Below the pieces are notes generated by a model. It made no database searches. It was given only the letters and a program-made list of their open reading frames with translations, and was not told where the DNA came from. DNA of 64,000 bases, taken from Antedon mediterranea. Its lineage: Eukaryota; Echinodermata; Crinoidea; Comatulida; Antedonidae. Shown in pieces: positions 10,878 to 23,300 of the stretch (the first letter of the stretch is position 1; the number at the start of each line of letters is the position of its first letter). The stretch lies in the NCBI RefSeq assembly GCF_964355755.1, contig NC_092676.1, positions 4,696,288 to 4,760,287 on the forward strand, read 5' to 3'. The position numbers were made by a program, and so were the translations under genes.

Positions 10878-11460
10878 CATTAAATAATGAAATAAAAAAT
10901 TCCTCATTTCTTGTTGAGTTTAAAAAATTGCTACTGAAATCCAATTTGTTTGAAACAAAAAAACGTTCTTATTATGATACAGGTGATAAGAAGATTAACC
11001 AAATTCACACTAGAATCCGACTTGGTTTCAGCTGTCTCAATTCGCATTTATTCTTACATGGACTTCGGGACAATCCAAATTGTACTTGTGGCTTTAATGT
11101 TGAGAATCCGCTTCATTTCTTATGTTACTGCCCTAATTATAATACACAAAGAGATATTCTACTTGTAAGCGCTAACTCAATTATTGAGGATATCTTAGCC
11201 AAGGATTTTTCTTTAACATTTAATTTTACATTTTTAAGTGAAATTTTTATTTTTGGTTCCGATCTTCTTTCGAATTGTGAAAATGCTTTATTATTTTATT
11301 ATGTACAACAATTTCTTTCAACGATTTAATTGATGTTTCTGTTAGTTGTTTTAAAATGTTGTATTTGTTAATCTGAGGCGCCTTGAAGCTAAGATGGTTC
11401 CATCTTGTAAGGCGCCTCTGTGTAATATACTGAATAAAAAAAAAAAAAAAAAAAAAAAAA
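10878..11460 (+). mobile_element. 5'-truncated LINE (non-LTR retrotransposon) 3' end, in left arm only
   Basis: The open frame begins PLNNEIKNSSFLVEFKKLLL and runs through NQIHTRIRLGFSCLN to the Cys/His motif CTCGFNVENPLHFLCYCPNY typical of LINE ORF2 C-termini, stopping at 11327-11329. A 3' UTR hairpin and a run of about 28 A complete the element. It is absent from the mirror position in the right arm, so it arrived after the palindrome formed or was lost from one arm. Short homology (tgtacac) is present on both sides. Its clade is not assigned. Confidence 0.85.
11375..11418 (+). other. 3' terminal stem-loop of the LINE
   Basis: gaggcgcctt (11375-11384) pairs with aaggcgcctc (11409-11418), and the inner aagatgg pairs with ccatctt around a 2-nt loop. 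It lies ~25 nt before the A-tail, where stringent-type LINE reverse transcriptases are known to recognise a hairpin. Confidence 0.75.
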
Positions 11461-12330
11461 GTTGTACACTATTGATCATATATGAATATGACGTGAATTG
11501 CACGTACATATGTTGATGAGTAGGCCTATATTGATATAATTGACTTCGAAAAGTGAAATAACACTGATTTGTAAATGAATATGACGTGGACAAGTACATT
11601 TATTGATGAGTATATTGATAAATCGACTTTTAAAAGTGAAATAACACTTATATTTATAGATGAATATGACGTGGACACGTACATATGTTGATGAGTATAT
11701 TGATATAAATCGACTTTTAAAAGAGGAATTAACACTATTGATTGTTGACGTGAATTGCACGTACATATGTTGATGAGTGTATTGATATAAATCGACTAAA
11801 CGTTAAATAACACTATCTTGTACAAGTACCCTCACTTGCACTGATGAAGGGCTAGTGTTGCCCGAAAACTCTGCTAACTTTTCTGGCTGTTTTACTTTAT
11901 CGTTTTGATTTAGCTTTTCGCTTCTTTTTTTGTATCTCCATGGAGACCACAGCATTATTATTATTTCAGTATTTTGCCTTTGGATTTACTAATATTAAAA
12001 GTGAAATAACACTAATGACTGTAGATGATATGACATTTATGTTGATGTATATAGTTTTGTATATATAATATGCACACGTACATACGTTGATAGGTATTGA
12101 TATAAATAGATTTTTAAAAGTACGGTAATAGACACTTTATTTGTAGATGAATACGACATGGACAAGTTGCAATAAATTCTATCGTTATATCGTATGTTGA
12201 TGAGTATTGATATAAATCGACTTTTTTGAAGTAGAATAACACTAAAATGTATAGATGGATATGGCCTCAACAAGTATTGTATTAAGCGGTACTGTATATT
12301 GATAGACTTCATACCTGTAATGTCAATGAA
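11461..12330. repeat. Left-arm middle block: ~87-bp repeats plus dispersed fragment
   Basis: Units of the type ttgatgagtatattgatata, aatcgacttttaaaagtgaa, ataacac and gatgaatatgacgtggacac occur about four times at 11470-11815 and three times at 12000-12295. They are interrupted at 11825-11990 by a dispersed fragment (gatgaagggctagtgttgcc, then ttttctggctgttttacttt) related to the OTC-intron minisatellite. The mirror is at 16440-17205 in the right arm. Confidence 0.8.
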
Positions 12331-12484
12331 ATCTGGCAACAAGAATTGTGTTTGATCCTCCTAATAGTATTCTAATAATCTTGGTTTGTAAAGGAGGCAT
12401 GAAAAATCTAAACGCATAGCCAGGGGAGGGGTTGGAGTTTCGAACAAACTTCCCTGTGCCCGTCCTACGGTTTTTGTGAACTTT

Positions 12485-12605
12485 TTAGTAGCGTGCAAAC
12501 GCGACTCTACAGCTCACTATGTCGATCGGTCGGTCGGTAAACACCAACTCAAATTTGAGCACGCGACTGCAGCCATGTATAGGCCTATGGCCTGTTTATA
12601 CTAGA
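12485..12605. mobile_element. Dispersed inverted-repeat fragment (GCGCGAC family), left arm
   Basis: gcgtgcaaacgcgactctac, then agctcactatgtcgatcggt and ttgagcacgcgactgcagcc. The same text recurs at 16155-16265 (mirror), 36711-36806, 41085-41185 and, modified, at 62915-63724. The terminal GTCGCGTG/CACGCGAC words point to a TIR element. Confidence 0.75.
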
Positions 12606-12719
12606 AATCAGCAGTGAAAGTATATGTAAATAATATGTGTTAATATAGAATTAGTTTTTTTATTTTTTAATTTAATAAATAGTATTAAAGTTGATCTTAT
12701 TCTTTATCTGTGATTAATT

Positions 12720-13738
12720 ATACTCAAATGACTATAGTTTAAAACAGTATTAAACGGCATCTTACATTAATGTTATTTGCTGTTTATTCGAAGTTTATCC
12801 TATTCTTTATCACTGTGCTCAAATATACCAAAATGACTATAGTTGAGAACAGTGTTAAACTGGATCGTACATTAATGTTATTTGTTGTATATTGTTAAGT
12901 TTATCCTATTCTTTATCACTGTGCTCAAGTATACCAAAATGACTATAGTCGAGAACAGTGTTCAACGGGATCGTACATTAATGTTTTTTGTTGTATATTT
13001 TTAAGTTTATCCTATTCTTTATCACTGTTCTCAAGTATACCAAAATGACTATAGTTGAGAACAGTGGTAAACTGGATCGTACATTAATGTTATTTGTTGT
13101 ATATTATTAAGTTTATCCTATTCTTTATCACTGTGCTCAAGTATACCAAAATGACTATAGTTGAGAACAGTGGTAAACTGGATCGTACATTAATGCTATT
13201 TGTTGTATATTATTAAGTTTATCCTATTCTTTATCACTGTGCTCAAGTAGGCCTATACCAAAATGACTATAGTTGAGAACAGTGTTAAACGGGATCGTAC
13301 ATTAATGTTATATGTTGTATATAGTTAAGTTTATCCTATTCTTTATCACTGTGCTCAAGTATACCAAAATGACTATAGTTGAGAACAGTGTTAAACTACA
13401 TCGTACATTAATGTTATTTGTTGTATATTGTTAAGTTTATCCTATTCTTTATCACTGTGCTCAAGTATACCAAAATGACTATAGTTGAGAACAGTGTTAA
13501 ACGGGATCATACATTAATGTTATTTGTTGTATAATGTTAAGTTTATCCTATTCTTTATCACTGTTCTCAAGTATACCAAAATGACTATAGTTGAGAACAG
13601 TGTTAAACTGGATCGTACATTAATGTTATTTGTTGTATATTGTTAAGTTTATCCTATTCTTTATCACTGTGCTCAAGTATACCAAAATGACTATAGTTAA
13701 TTGAGAACAGTGTTAAACGGGATCGTACATTAATTTTA
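12720..13738 (+). repeat. 106-bp satellite array 2 (left arm, inner, opposite orientation)
   Basis: About nine units of the same satellite, reading ctattctttatcactgtgct, caagtataccaaaatgacta and tagttgagaacagtgttaaa, i.e. inverted relative to array 1. One unit carries a small insertion (aagtaggcctatacc) at ~13248. Confidence 0.92.
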
Positions 13739-14063
13739 TCCTTTGCTTTACTGTGCTTTGATTTGATAAGCAAGTTTGGTTGCCCCGCCCCCATATGCTG
13801 CCTCTGCTAAATTAGGATTCCCTAGCTTTTCTATAAAAATTGAAGTACCCACAATGCACGTTATACGGAAGTCATAGTCTTGTAAAATACAGACACAATA
13901 GTTTTTATCGTATTGTTTTCATTTAAATATCACTAAGATTGTCTTAAACTACAAACAACTAAAATTAGTGAAGGTATGCAAGTGTTTCTAAATATTTATT
14001 ACTGGTAGTATTAATACAGTTTGGATTATATCATTTTCCAGAAAGATAGAAAAAAACATAAAA

Positions 14064-14168
14064 TAGTTGAGAATTCTCAACTAGCCAGGATGGTATAGGA
14101 AATATAGCTCCTGTGTGGTGGGAGCTATATTTCCTATACCATCCTGGCTAGTTGAGAATTCTCAACTA
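14064..14168. repeat. Centre of symmetry of the palindrome
   Basis: A perfect 20-bp palindrome TAGTTGAGAATTCTCAACTA lies at 14064-14083 and again at 14149-14168. Between them gccaggatggtataggaaat and atagctcc (to 14111) pair with ggagctat onwards from 14121, leaving a 9-bp loop. The whole would extrude as a long cruciform. Confidence 0.9.
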
Positions 14169-14489
14169 TTTTATGTTTTTTTCTACCTTTCTGGAAAATG
14201 ATATAATCCAAATTGTATTAATTCTACCAGTAATAAATATTTAGAAACACTTGCATACCTTCACTAATTTTAGTTGTTTGTAGTTTAAGACAATCTTAGT
14301 GATATTTAAATGAAAACAATACGATAAAAACTATTGTGTCTGTATTTTACAAGACTATGACTTCCGTATAACGTGCATTGTGGGTACTTCAATTTTTATA
14401 GAAAAGCTAGGGAATCCTAATTTAGTAGGCAGCATATGGGGGCGGGGCAATCAAACTTGCTTATCAAATCAAAGCACAGTAAAGCAAAG

Positions 14490-15965
14490 GATAAAATTAA
14501 TGTACAATCCCGTTTAACACTGTTCTCAACTATAGTCATTTTGGTATACTTGAGCACAGTGATAAAGAATAGGATAAACTTAACAATATACAACAAAAAA
14601 CATTAATGTACGATCCAGTTTAACACTGTTCTCAACTATAGTCATTTTGGTATACTTGAGAACAGTGATAAAGAATAGGATAAACTTAACATTATACAAC
14701 AAATAACATTAATGTATGATCCCGTTTAACACTGTTCTCAACTATAGTCATTTTGGTATACTTGAGCACAGTGATAAAGAATAGGATAAACTTAACAATA
14801 TACAACAAATAACATTAATGTACGATGTAGTTTAACACTGTTCTCAACTATAGTCATTTTGGTATACTTGAGCACAGTGATAAAGAATAGGATAAACTTA
14901 ACAATATACAACAAAAAACATTAATGTACGATCCCGTTTAACACTGTTCTCAACTATAGTCATTTTGGTATACTTGAGCACAGTGATAAAGAATAGGATA
15001 AACTTAATAATATACAACAAATAGCATTAATGTACGATCCAGTTTAACACTGTTCTCAACTATAGTCATTTTGGTATACTTGAGCACAGTGATAAAGAAT
15101 AGGATAAACTTAATAATATACAACAAATAACATTAATGTACGATCCAGTTTAACATTGTTCTCAACTATAGTCATTTTGGTATACTTAAGCACAGTGATA
15201 AAGAATAGGATAAACTTAATAATATACAACAAATAGCATTAAGGTATGATCCCGTTTAACACTGTTCTCGACTATAGTCATTTTGGTATACTTGAGCACA
15301 GTGATAAAGAATAGGATAAACTTAATAATATACAACAAATAGCATTAATGTACGATCCTGTTTAACACTGTTCTCGACTATAGTCATTTTGGTATACTTG
15401 AGCACAGTGATAAAGAATAGGATAAACTTAACAATATACAACAAAAAACATTAATGTATGATCCAGTTTAACACTGTTCTCAACTATAGTCATTTTGGTA
15501 TACTTGAGCACAGTGATAAAGAACAGGATAAACTTAACAATATACAACAAAAAACATTAATGTACGATCCCGTTTAACACTGTTCTCAACTATAGTCATT
15601 TTGGTATACTTAAGCACAGTGATAAAGAATAGGATAAACTTAATAATATACAACAAATAGCATTAATGTACGATCCAGTTTAACACGGTTCTCAACTATA
15701 GTCATTTTGGTATACTTGAGAACAGTGATAAAGAATAGGATAAACCTAACAATATACAACAAAAAACATTAATGTACGATCCAGTTTAACACTGTTCTCA
15801 ACTATAGTCATTTTGGTATACTTGAGCACAGTGATAAAGAATAGGATAAACTTAACAATATACAACAAATAACATTAATGTACGATCCAGTTTAACACTG
15901 TTCTCAACTATAGTCATTTTGGTATATTTGAGCACAGTGATAAAGAATAGGATAAACTTCGAATA
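14490..15965 (-). repeat. 106-bp satellite array 3 (right arm, inner)
   Basis: About 14 units in the array 1 orientation; mirror partner of array 2, but with about five more units, so copy number has drifted between the arms. Confidence 0.92.
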
Positions 15966-16439
15966 AACAGCAAATAACATGAATGTAAGATGCCGTTTAG
16001 GCCTAATACTGTTTTAAGCTATAGTCAGTTGAGTATAATTAATCACAGATAAAGAATAAGATCAACTTTAATACTATTTATTAAATTAAAAAAACTAATT
16101 CTATATTAACACATATTATTTACATATACTTTCACTGCTGATTTCTAGTATAAACAGGCCATAGGCCTATATATGGCTGCAGTCGCGTGCTCAAATTTGA
16201 GTTGGTGTTTACCGACCAACCGATCGACATAGTGAGCTGTAGAGTCGCGTTTGCACGCTACTAAAAAGTTCACAAAAACCGTAGGACGGGCACAGGGAAG
16301 TTTGTTCGAAACTCCAACCCCTCCCCTGGCTATGTGTTTAGATTTTTCATGCCTCCTTTACAAACCAAGATTATTAGAATACTATTAGGAGGATCAAACA
16401 CAATTCTTGTTGCCAGATTTCATTGACATTACAGGTATG

Positions 16440-17770
16440 AAGTCTATCAATATACAGTACCGCTTAATACAATACTTGTTGAGGCCATATCCATCTATAC
16501 ATTTTAGTGTTATTCCACTTTAAAAAAGTCGATTTATACCAATACTCATCAACATACGATATAACGATAGAATTTATTGCAACTTGTCCATGTCGTATTC
16601 ATCTACAAATAAAGTGTCTATTACCGTACTTTTAAAAATCTATTTATATCAATACCTATCAACGTATGTACGTGTGCATATTATATATACAAAAATATAT
16701 ACATCAACATAAATGTCATATCATCTACAGTCATTAGTGTTATTTCACTTTTAATATTAGTAAATCCAAAGGCAAAATACTGAAATAATAACAATGCTGT
16801 GGTCTCAATGGAGATACAAAAAAAGAAGCGAAAAGCTAAATCAAAACGATAAAGTAAAACAGCCAGAAAAGTTAGCAGAGTTTTCGGGCAACACTAGCCC
16901 TTCATCAGTGCAAGTGAGGGTACTTGTACAAGATAGTGTTATTTAACGTTTAGTCGATTTATATCAATACACTCATCAACATATGTACGTGCAATTCACG
17001 TCTACAATCAATAGTGTTAATTCCTCTTTTAAAAGTCGATTTATATCAATATACTCATCAACATATTTAAATCGTGTCCAAGTCATATTCATCTACAAAT
17101 ATTAGTGTTATTTCACTTTTCGAAGTCAATTATATCAATATAGGCCTACTCATCAACATATGTACGTGCAATTCACGTCATATTCATATATGATCAATAG
17201 TGTACAACTAATAGTGTTATTTCACTTTTAAAAGTCGATTTATATCAATATACTCATCAATAAATGTACTTGTCCACGTCATATTCATCTACAATCAATA
17301 GTGTTATTTCACTTTTAAAAGTCGATTTATATCAATATACTCATCAACATTATGTACCGTACGTGTCCACGTCATATTCATCTACAAATATTAGTGTTAT
17401 TTCACTTTTAAAAGTCGATTTATATCAATATACTCATCAACATATGTAAATCGTGTCCAAGTCATATTCATCTACAAATATTAGTGTTAATTTGACTTTT
17501 AAAAGTCGATTTATATCAATATACTAATCAATATATGTACGTGTCCACGTCATATTCATCTACAAATATTAGTGTTATTTCACTTTTCAAAGTCGATTTA
17601 TATGAATATACTACTCATCAACATTATGTACGTGCAATTCAAGTCATATTTATCTACAATCATTTGTGTTAATTCCACTTTTAAAAGTCAATTTATATCA
17701 ATTACTTATGAACATATGTACGTGTCCGCGTCATTCATCTACAAATATTATAGTGTTATTATGTTTTTCA
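16440..17770. repeat. Right-arm middle block of ~87-bp repeats
   Basis: About eleven diverged units (ctcatcaacatatgtacgtg, tccacgtcatattcatctac, tagtgttatttcacttttaa). The stretch 17209-17832 has no counterpart in the left arm, where the LINE occupies the corresponding junction. Confidence 0.8.
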
Positions 17771-17774
17771 TATT

Positions 17775-19755
17775 ATCACTGTGCTCAAGTATATGAAAAT
17801 GACTATAGTTGAGAACAGTGTTAAACAGAATCGTGTACATTAATGTTATTTGTTGTATATTGTGCTCAAGTATACCAAAATGACTATAGTTGAGAACAGT
17901 GGTAAACGGGATCGTACATTAATGTTTTTTGTTGTATATTGTTAAGTTTATCCTATTCTTTATCACTGTGCTCAAGTATACCAAAATGACTATAGTTGAG
18001 AACAGTGGTAAACTGGATCGTACATTAATGTTATTTGTTGTATATTATTAAGTTTATCCTATTCTTTATCACTGTGCTCAAGTATACCAAAATGACTATA
18101 GTTGAGAACAGTGTTAAACGGGATCTCGTACATTAATGTTTTTTGTTGTATATTGTTAAGTTTATCCTATTCTTTATCACTGTGCTCAAGTATACCAAAA
18201 TGACTATAGTCGAGAACAGTGTTAAACGGGATCGTACATTAATGTATGTTTTTTGTTGTATATTGTTAAGTTTATCCTATTCTTTATCACTGTTCTCAAG
18301 TATACCAAAATGACTATAGTTGAGAACAGAGTTAAACTGGATCGTACATTAATGTTTTTTGTTGTATATTGTTAAGTTTATCCTATTCTTTATCACTGTT
18401 CTCAAGTATACCAAAATAACTATAGTTGAGAACAGTGTTAAACTGGATCGTACATTAATGTTTTTTGTTGTATATTGTTAAGTTTATCCTATTCTTTATC
18501 ACTGTTCTCAAGTATACCAAAATGACTATAGTTGAGAACAGAGTTAAACTGGATCGTACATTAATGTTTTTTGTTGTATATTGTTAAGTTTATCCTATTC
18601 TTTATCACTGTTCTCAAGTATACCAAAATAACTATAGTTGAGAACAGTGTTAAACTGGATCGTACATTAATGTTTTTTGTTGTATATTTTTAAGTTTATC
18701 CTATTCTTTATCACTGTGCTCAAGTATACCAAAATGACTATAGTTGAGAACAGTGTTAAACTGGATCGTACATTAATGTTTTTTGTTGTATATTTTTAAG
18801 TTTATCCTATTCTTTATCACTGTGCTCAAGTATACCAAAATGACTATAGTTGAGAACAGTGGTAAACTGGATCGTACATTAATGTTATTTGTTGTATATT
18901 ATTAAGTTTATCCTATTCTTTATCACTGTGCTCAAGTATACCAAAATGACTATAGTTGAGAACAGTGTTAAACGGGATCGTACATTAATGTTTTTTGTTG
19001 TATATTGTTAAGTTTATCCTATTCTTTATCACTGTTCTCAAGTATACCAAAATGACTATAGTTGAGAACAGTGTTAAACTGGATCGTACATTAATGTTTT
19101 TTGTTGTATATTGCTAAGTTTATCCTATTCTTTATCACTGTGCTCAAGTATACCAAAATGACTATAGTTGAGAACAGTGTTAAACGGGATCGTACATTAA
19201 TGTTTTTTGTTGTATATTGTTAAGTTTATCCTATTCTTTATAACTGTTCTCAAGTATACCAAAATGACTATAGTTGAGAACAGTGTTAAACTGGATCATA
19301 CATTAATGTTTTTTGTTGTATATTGTTAAGTTTATCCTATTCTTTATCACTGTGCTCAAGTATACCAAAATGACTATAGTTGAGAACAGTGTTAAACGGG
19401 ATCGTACATTGTTGTTTTATATTGTTAAGTTTATCCTATTCTTTATCACTGTGCTCAAGTATACCAAAATGACTATAGTTGAGAACAGTGTTAAACGGGA
19501 TCGTACATTAATGTTATTTGTTGTATATTGTTAAGTTTATCCTATTCTTTATCAATGTGCTCAAGTATACCAAAATGACTATAGTTGAGAACAGTGTTAA
19601 ACGGGATCGTACATTAATGTTATTTGTTGTATATTGTTAAGTTTATCCTATTCTTTATCAATGTGCTCAAGTATACCAAAATGACTATAGTTGAGAACAG
19701 TGTTAAACTACATCGTACATTAATGTCATTTGTTGTACATTGTTAAGTGTATTCT
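17775..19755 (+). repeat. 106-bp satellite array 4 (right arm, outer)
   Basis: About 19 units in the array 2 orientation; mirror partner of array 1. Higher-order duplication of unit pairs is visible around 18290-18640. Confidence 0.93.
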
Positions 19756-20091
19756 TTATTCTTATTAATTGTACTAAATTATTAAAAGAAACAGTAGTAA
19801 GCATAACATTTCCCTACTCCTACATTAGCATGGTAGGACATTGTAATGGTCGCAGGTGGCTCAACTTTATTACTGCAATGGGATGGACATGGTCCTACTA
19901 CCACCTTACCATCCAATAGGATTCCAGTAAATTTCCTTTACTACCAATCATAATTCAGTAATTAAATGACCCCTTAAGTTAACAAGGAAATCAGCCTATC
20001 CCATTATACCGGTAGGCTTCGTCGTTACAGGCGTACTGCGGTAATAGTTGAGAATTCTCAACTAGCCAATTTGGTATATTTTATATACCTG

Positions 20092-20398
20092 GTGGTGGCG
20101 GTGTGGCAAAATATTTGTCTCTTTCAAAGTAATTCAATTATCTTAATATACTTTAACTTTAAATAAATCAATATTAAATAATTATCTAAAATGAATATTT
20201 TTTTTAATATATTTATATTTTATTTAATTGCATAAATATTAAATAAAGTCAATCTGTTATGAAAAAAATTAATAAAAATGCAAACTTGCTGACCTACAAA
20301 AACACTCATCCGACGTTAGCTACCATCAAAACAATATCAATGATGAATATTTTTACTACTAATTTCATCAAATAAGCTGCAGTGTTCACTAACTGAAT
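20092..20398 (+). promoter_or_regulatory. RPGR 5' flank / 5' UTR
   Basis: About 300 bp of strongly AT-rich sequence between the palindrome edge and the RPGR ATG. I see no clear TATA or CCAAT box. Any ancestral bidirectional promoter shared with OTC has been split by the palindrome. Confidence 0.35.
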
Positions 20399-23300
20399 AT
20401 GTCATCTGAAGACGAAGAAATTCCTGGTAAAGTTAATTTCAATGGTCAATTATTAATATACACTACATTTGCATGCCTTATTGTTTTTGTAATTCTATCT
20501 TTACTTGATAAATCGCATTTGCGATAGCCCAGTCATTTCACCCAGTAGCCCATGCTCTTCGCCGACTTCCAGCCCCATTGGGCAAGTAAAAGTCGTTTCG
20601 TCCTGCTTACACTTACGATCAATTCATCAATACACTACGCTCTGTAGGCCTAGTATCAGTCAAGTTGCATCAGAAGTATCATTTCTCAGTCTCTCTGGAA
20701 TATTCAAATTCAAGATTTCAATTCAATTGAATAAAATTATAGTATTTTAATTTTATTATTAGATATTACTAATATTCTTCTAATTTCTAAATAGAAGAAG
20801 ATTAAAGAGACCCACTGCTGTAGTTTTCTTGATATTATAGGCCTACCTAGTCTAGTCTTGTAGAAGGTGAAGAGACGATCGGGGCCTTTTTTTATGTGCC
20901 CGATCGTCTTATTTATAAGTTATATGTTTGGCCCGACCGTCTTAGTTTAGTTAGGCGTTGGACCCGATAGTCTTAATCATTTGGCCTGATAGTCTTAACA
21001 TTGGTCCATTTTGTCATTGGGTAACTGTATATGTCTACTAAGACTAGAGAGAGAAATTGAAATTCAGTCCCTTTTTTAGCCGAAATAAATTATTATTTTT
21101 TTTTTTTATTGTATTTGGTATAGAAAAAAAAATTGTGTCACCTTAATTAATAGGGTAATCATAATATATAATATTTTATGGTGAACAATTATAAATCCAC
21201 TTTGTTTTCGTGGACCCAATTTTTATCCCTTTATTTTTATAATGTATGTGCCTGATCGCCTAATTATATTGAACCCGAACATTCACAAAGTTGGGCCCGT
21301 CCGCATGCGTTGGTACCCGAGCGTCTTTAAAAAAAGCCTGATCGTTTGGCCACATTCAATCATCCATGACCCTGATCGTCTGTCAATTATTGTAAAACAT
21401 CAAACTGGTCAACCATGCATGGCTACATGCACGGTTGTTGACCAACAAACCATTATATAAAATATACAGAGATGAATTGGTCATGCCAATAGACTTTATC
21501 ACCAAAGGTATTTAGGACAATTTAAAAAAATGTGGACTGATATATACTGTATCTGAAATCTTTTTTATTTAGCATATAAATAAATAGGACAATCTCACTG
21601 GAATCTCAGATATTGTCAATCCTCCTATAATCCACATCCCTATTAGTATTACATGCAGTTGTTTTCGCGGCGCGGCTTTAGCCAGCTATGTCCCAGGAGG
21701 ACATACTCATTAAGAAGCTTTTTCATCGCTGTAGCTATAGTTCTAAGGCCGACAGTTTTGCAAATTTGTAAGCTCGACTATAATTTATAGGACCCAGCTG
21801 CTGGACCCATGAAACGTCTGGCAAAAGAGGGTACTCTATGAGGGCTCACAGTTGAACGATTTTTGATTCTCGCCCTTTGATTGGTTGACGCGAATAAACA
21901 GATTGTGGAGGAATTTGTGTTGCCTCTAGAAGGTATTCAGTTGCATGCCTACAGGTTGAAAATTGTGTATTTATAGCATACAATTAACCAGGGAGTTATA
22001 AAATTTTATAACTCCATGAATTAACTAGTGAAAAAATGGGCATAATGAGATTCATAAAGAACTATCTATCTGTATTTTTGCGATTAAAGGACATCTTTTT
22101 AATAATTAATCATTTAATATATCTGAAGAAAGAACAATGATTAATTTTAAAATGTTGAGCGGCGTTTTTTGTAAGAAATATTTCTTGTTTAGTTTGTATT
22201 AAAACATTTTTTTTTTTTTTTCGTCAGAAACTGGTGCTGTCTTCACGTTTGGTAAAAGTCGATTTGATGAAAATGTACCAAGTAAATTTTGGATACGAAA
22301 TGAGAGAGTAGCTCATGTTTCATGTGGAGATGACCATACTGCATTTATCACAGGTAGGTACAGTATGCCTAATTGTTCCATGCATTTTTACAACCATAGA
22401 GTCTAACATTTACTGTTTGGATAAAATGCTGCCCTCTATTTGTATGGCAGGGACTGTCTTTGATGAAAAACCACACTACAGTAGAAGAACCCTTTATTAA
22501 GGGACCACCTTTGAAAACCAACAAAGTGTTCCCTTAAAGGTATCCTCTGAATAGAGGTTGGCCGTTAAAACATATTCATCCCTCTTTCGTTTCTTAGGAA
22601 AGTGTCTCCATTCATCTTAATAATATTCGTTTTTTATATAGCGCTTATTGCACAATGCTTCTAAGCGCTTCACATTACAGTATTACCCCAGTCATTTTTT
22701 TTGGACTAAGCACGATGGAAATATACTCCCATAACGCAGCTAGTAATCAGTGCAATGTTGTGTCTTGGTCTAATAACGGGTTACCCATTTATACACCTGG
22801 GTGGAGAAAGGCAAACATAAGTAAAGTATCTTGCCTAAAGGATATAAGCAATGCGGCGAGAGTTGGATTCGAACCGCGATCTCACAATCAGTAGTCGAAC
22901 GTCCAACACACTGCGCCACACGCCCTTGACTAGGAGTGTCCCAAAGGAGGAGTTCCACTGTCTACATACTGCCATATAAAATTGTTTAATAAAGCCTGGT
23001 TTCCATAAAATCGCTACACGACAGAGCGTAGCGATTCTATGGAAACGCTAGAATTTATCGGGGATCTAGTACGCAAGCACTAAATATTCTTTGGTACGCG
23101 TATACGATTCATCGCCGACAAAATCGGCAAAGTAGAACATGGTTGAACTTTGCCGATTTGACTTCGATGTATCGGGGAGCTTTCTCGATTGTGTCGGCGA
23201 CATCTGCGCGTGTAGCGATTTTAATGGAAACGCTGTAGTGACGGTGTAGCGTTTTTATAGAAACCAGGCTTAAATTAAAGCAATGAAAAGTTCATTAATA

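Larger units (their letters stand above)
8523..20091. mobile_element. 11.6-kb palindromic foldback element between OTC and RPGR
   Basis: The left arm 8523-14111 and right arm 14121-20091 are inverted copies separated by only 9 bp (tgtgtggtg). Outer ends are caggtatataaaatatacca and its inverse. The unique inner segment (13740-14060 versus 14170-14490) differs at roughly six positions in 340 bp by eye. In each arm the order from the outside is ~330 bp of unique edge, a 106-bp satellite array, a block of ~87-bp repeats and dispersed fragments, a second satellite array in the opposite orientation, then the unique inner segment. The 20-bp palindrome TAGTTGAGAATTCTCAACTA sits at both ends of each arm (8550, 14064, 14149, 20045). 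No transposase or other protein is encoded. The architecture resembles foldback (FB/TU-type) elements; no clear target-site duplication was found. Confidence 0.85.

Noticed and set aside
22858-22926. Functional tRNA gene on the minus strand
   Set aside because: A and B boxes are present but a cloverleaf does not close and the sequence continues into a SINE body.
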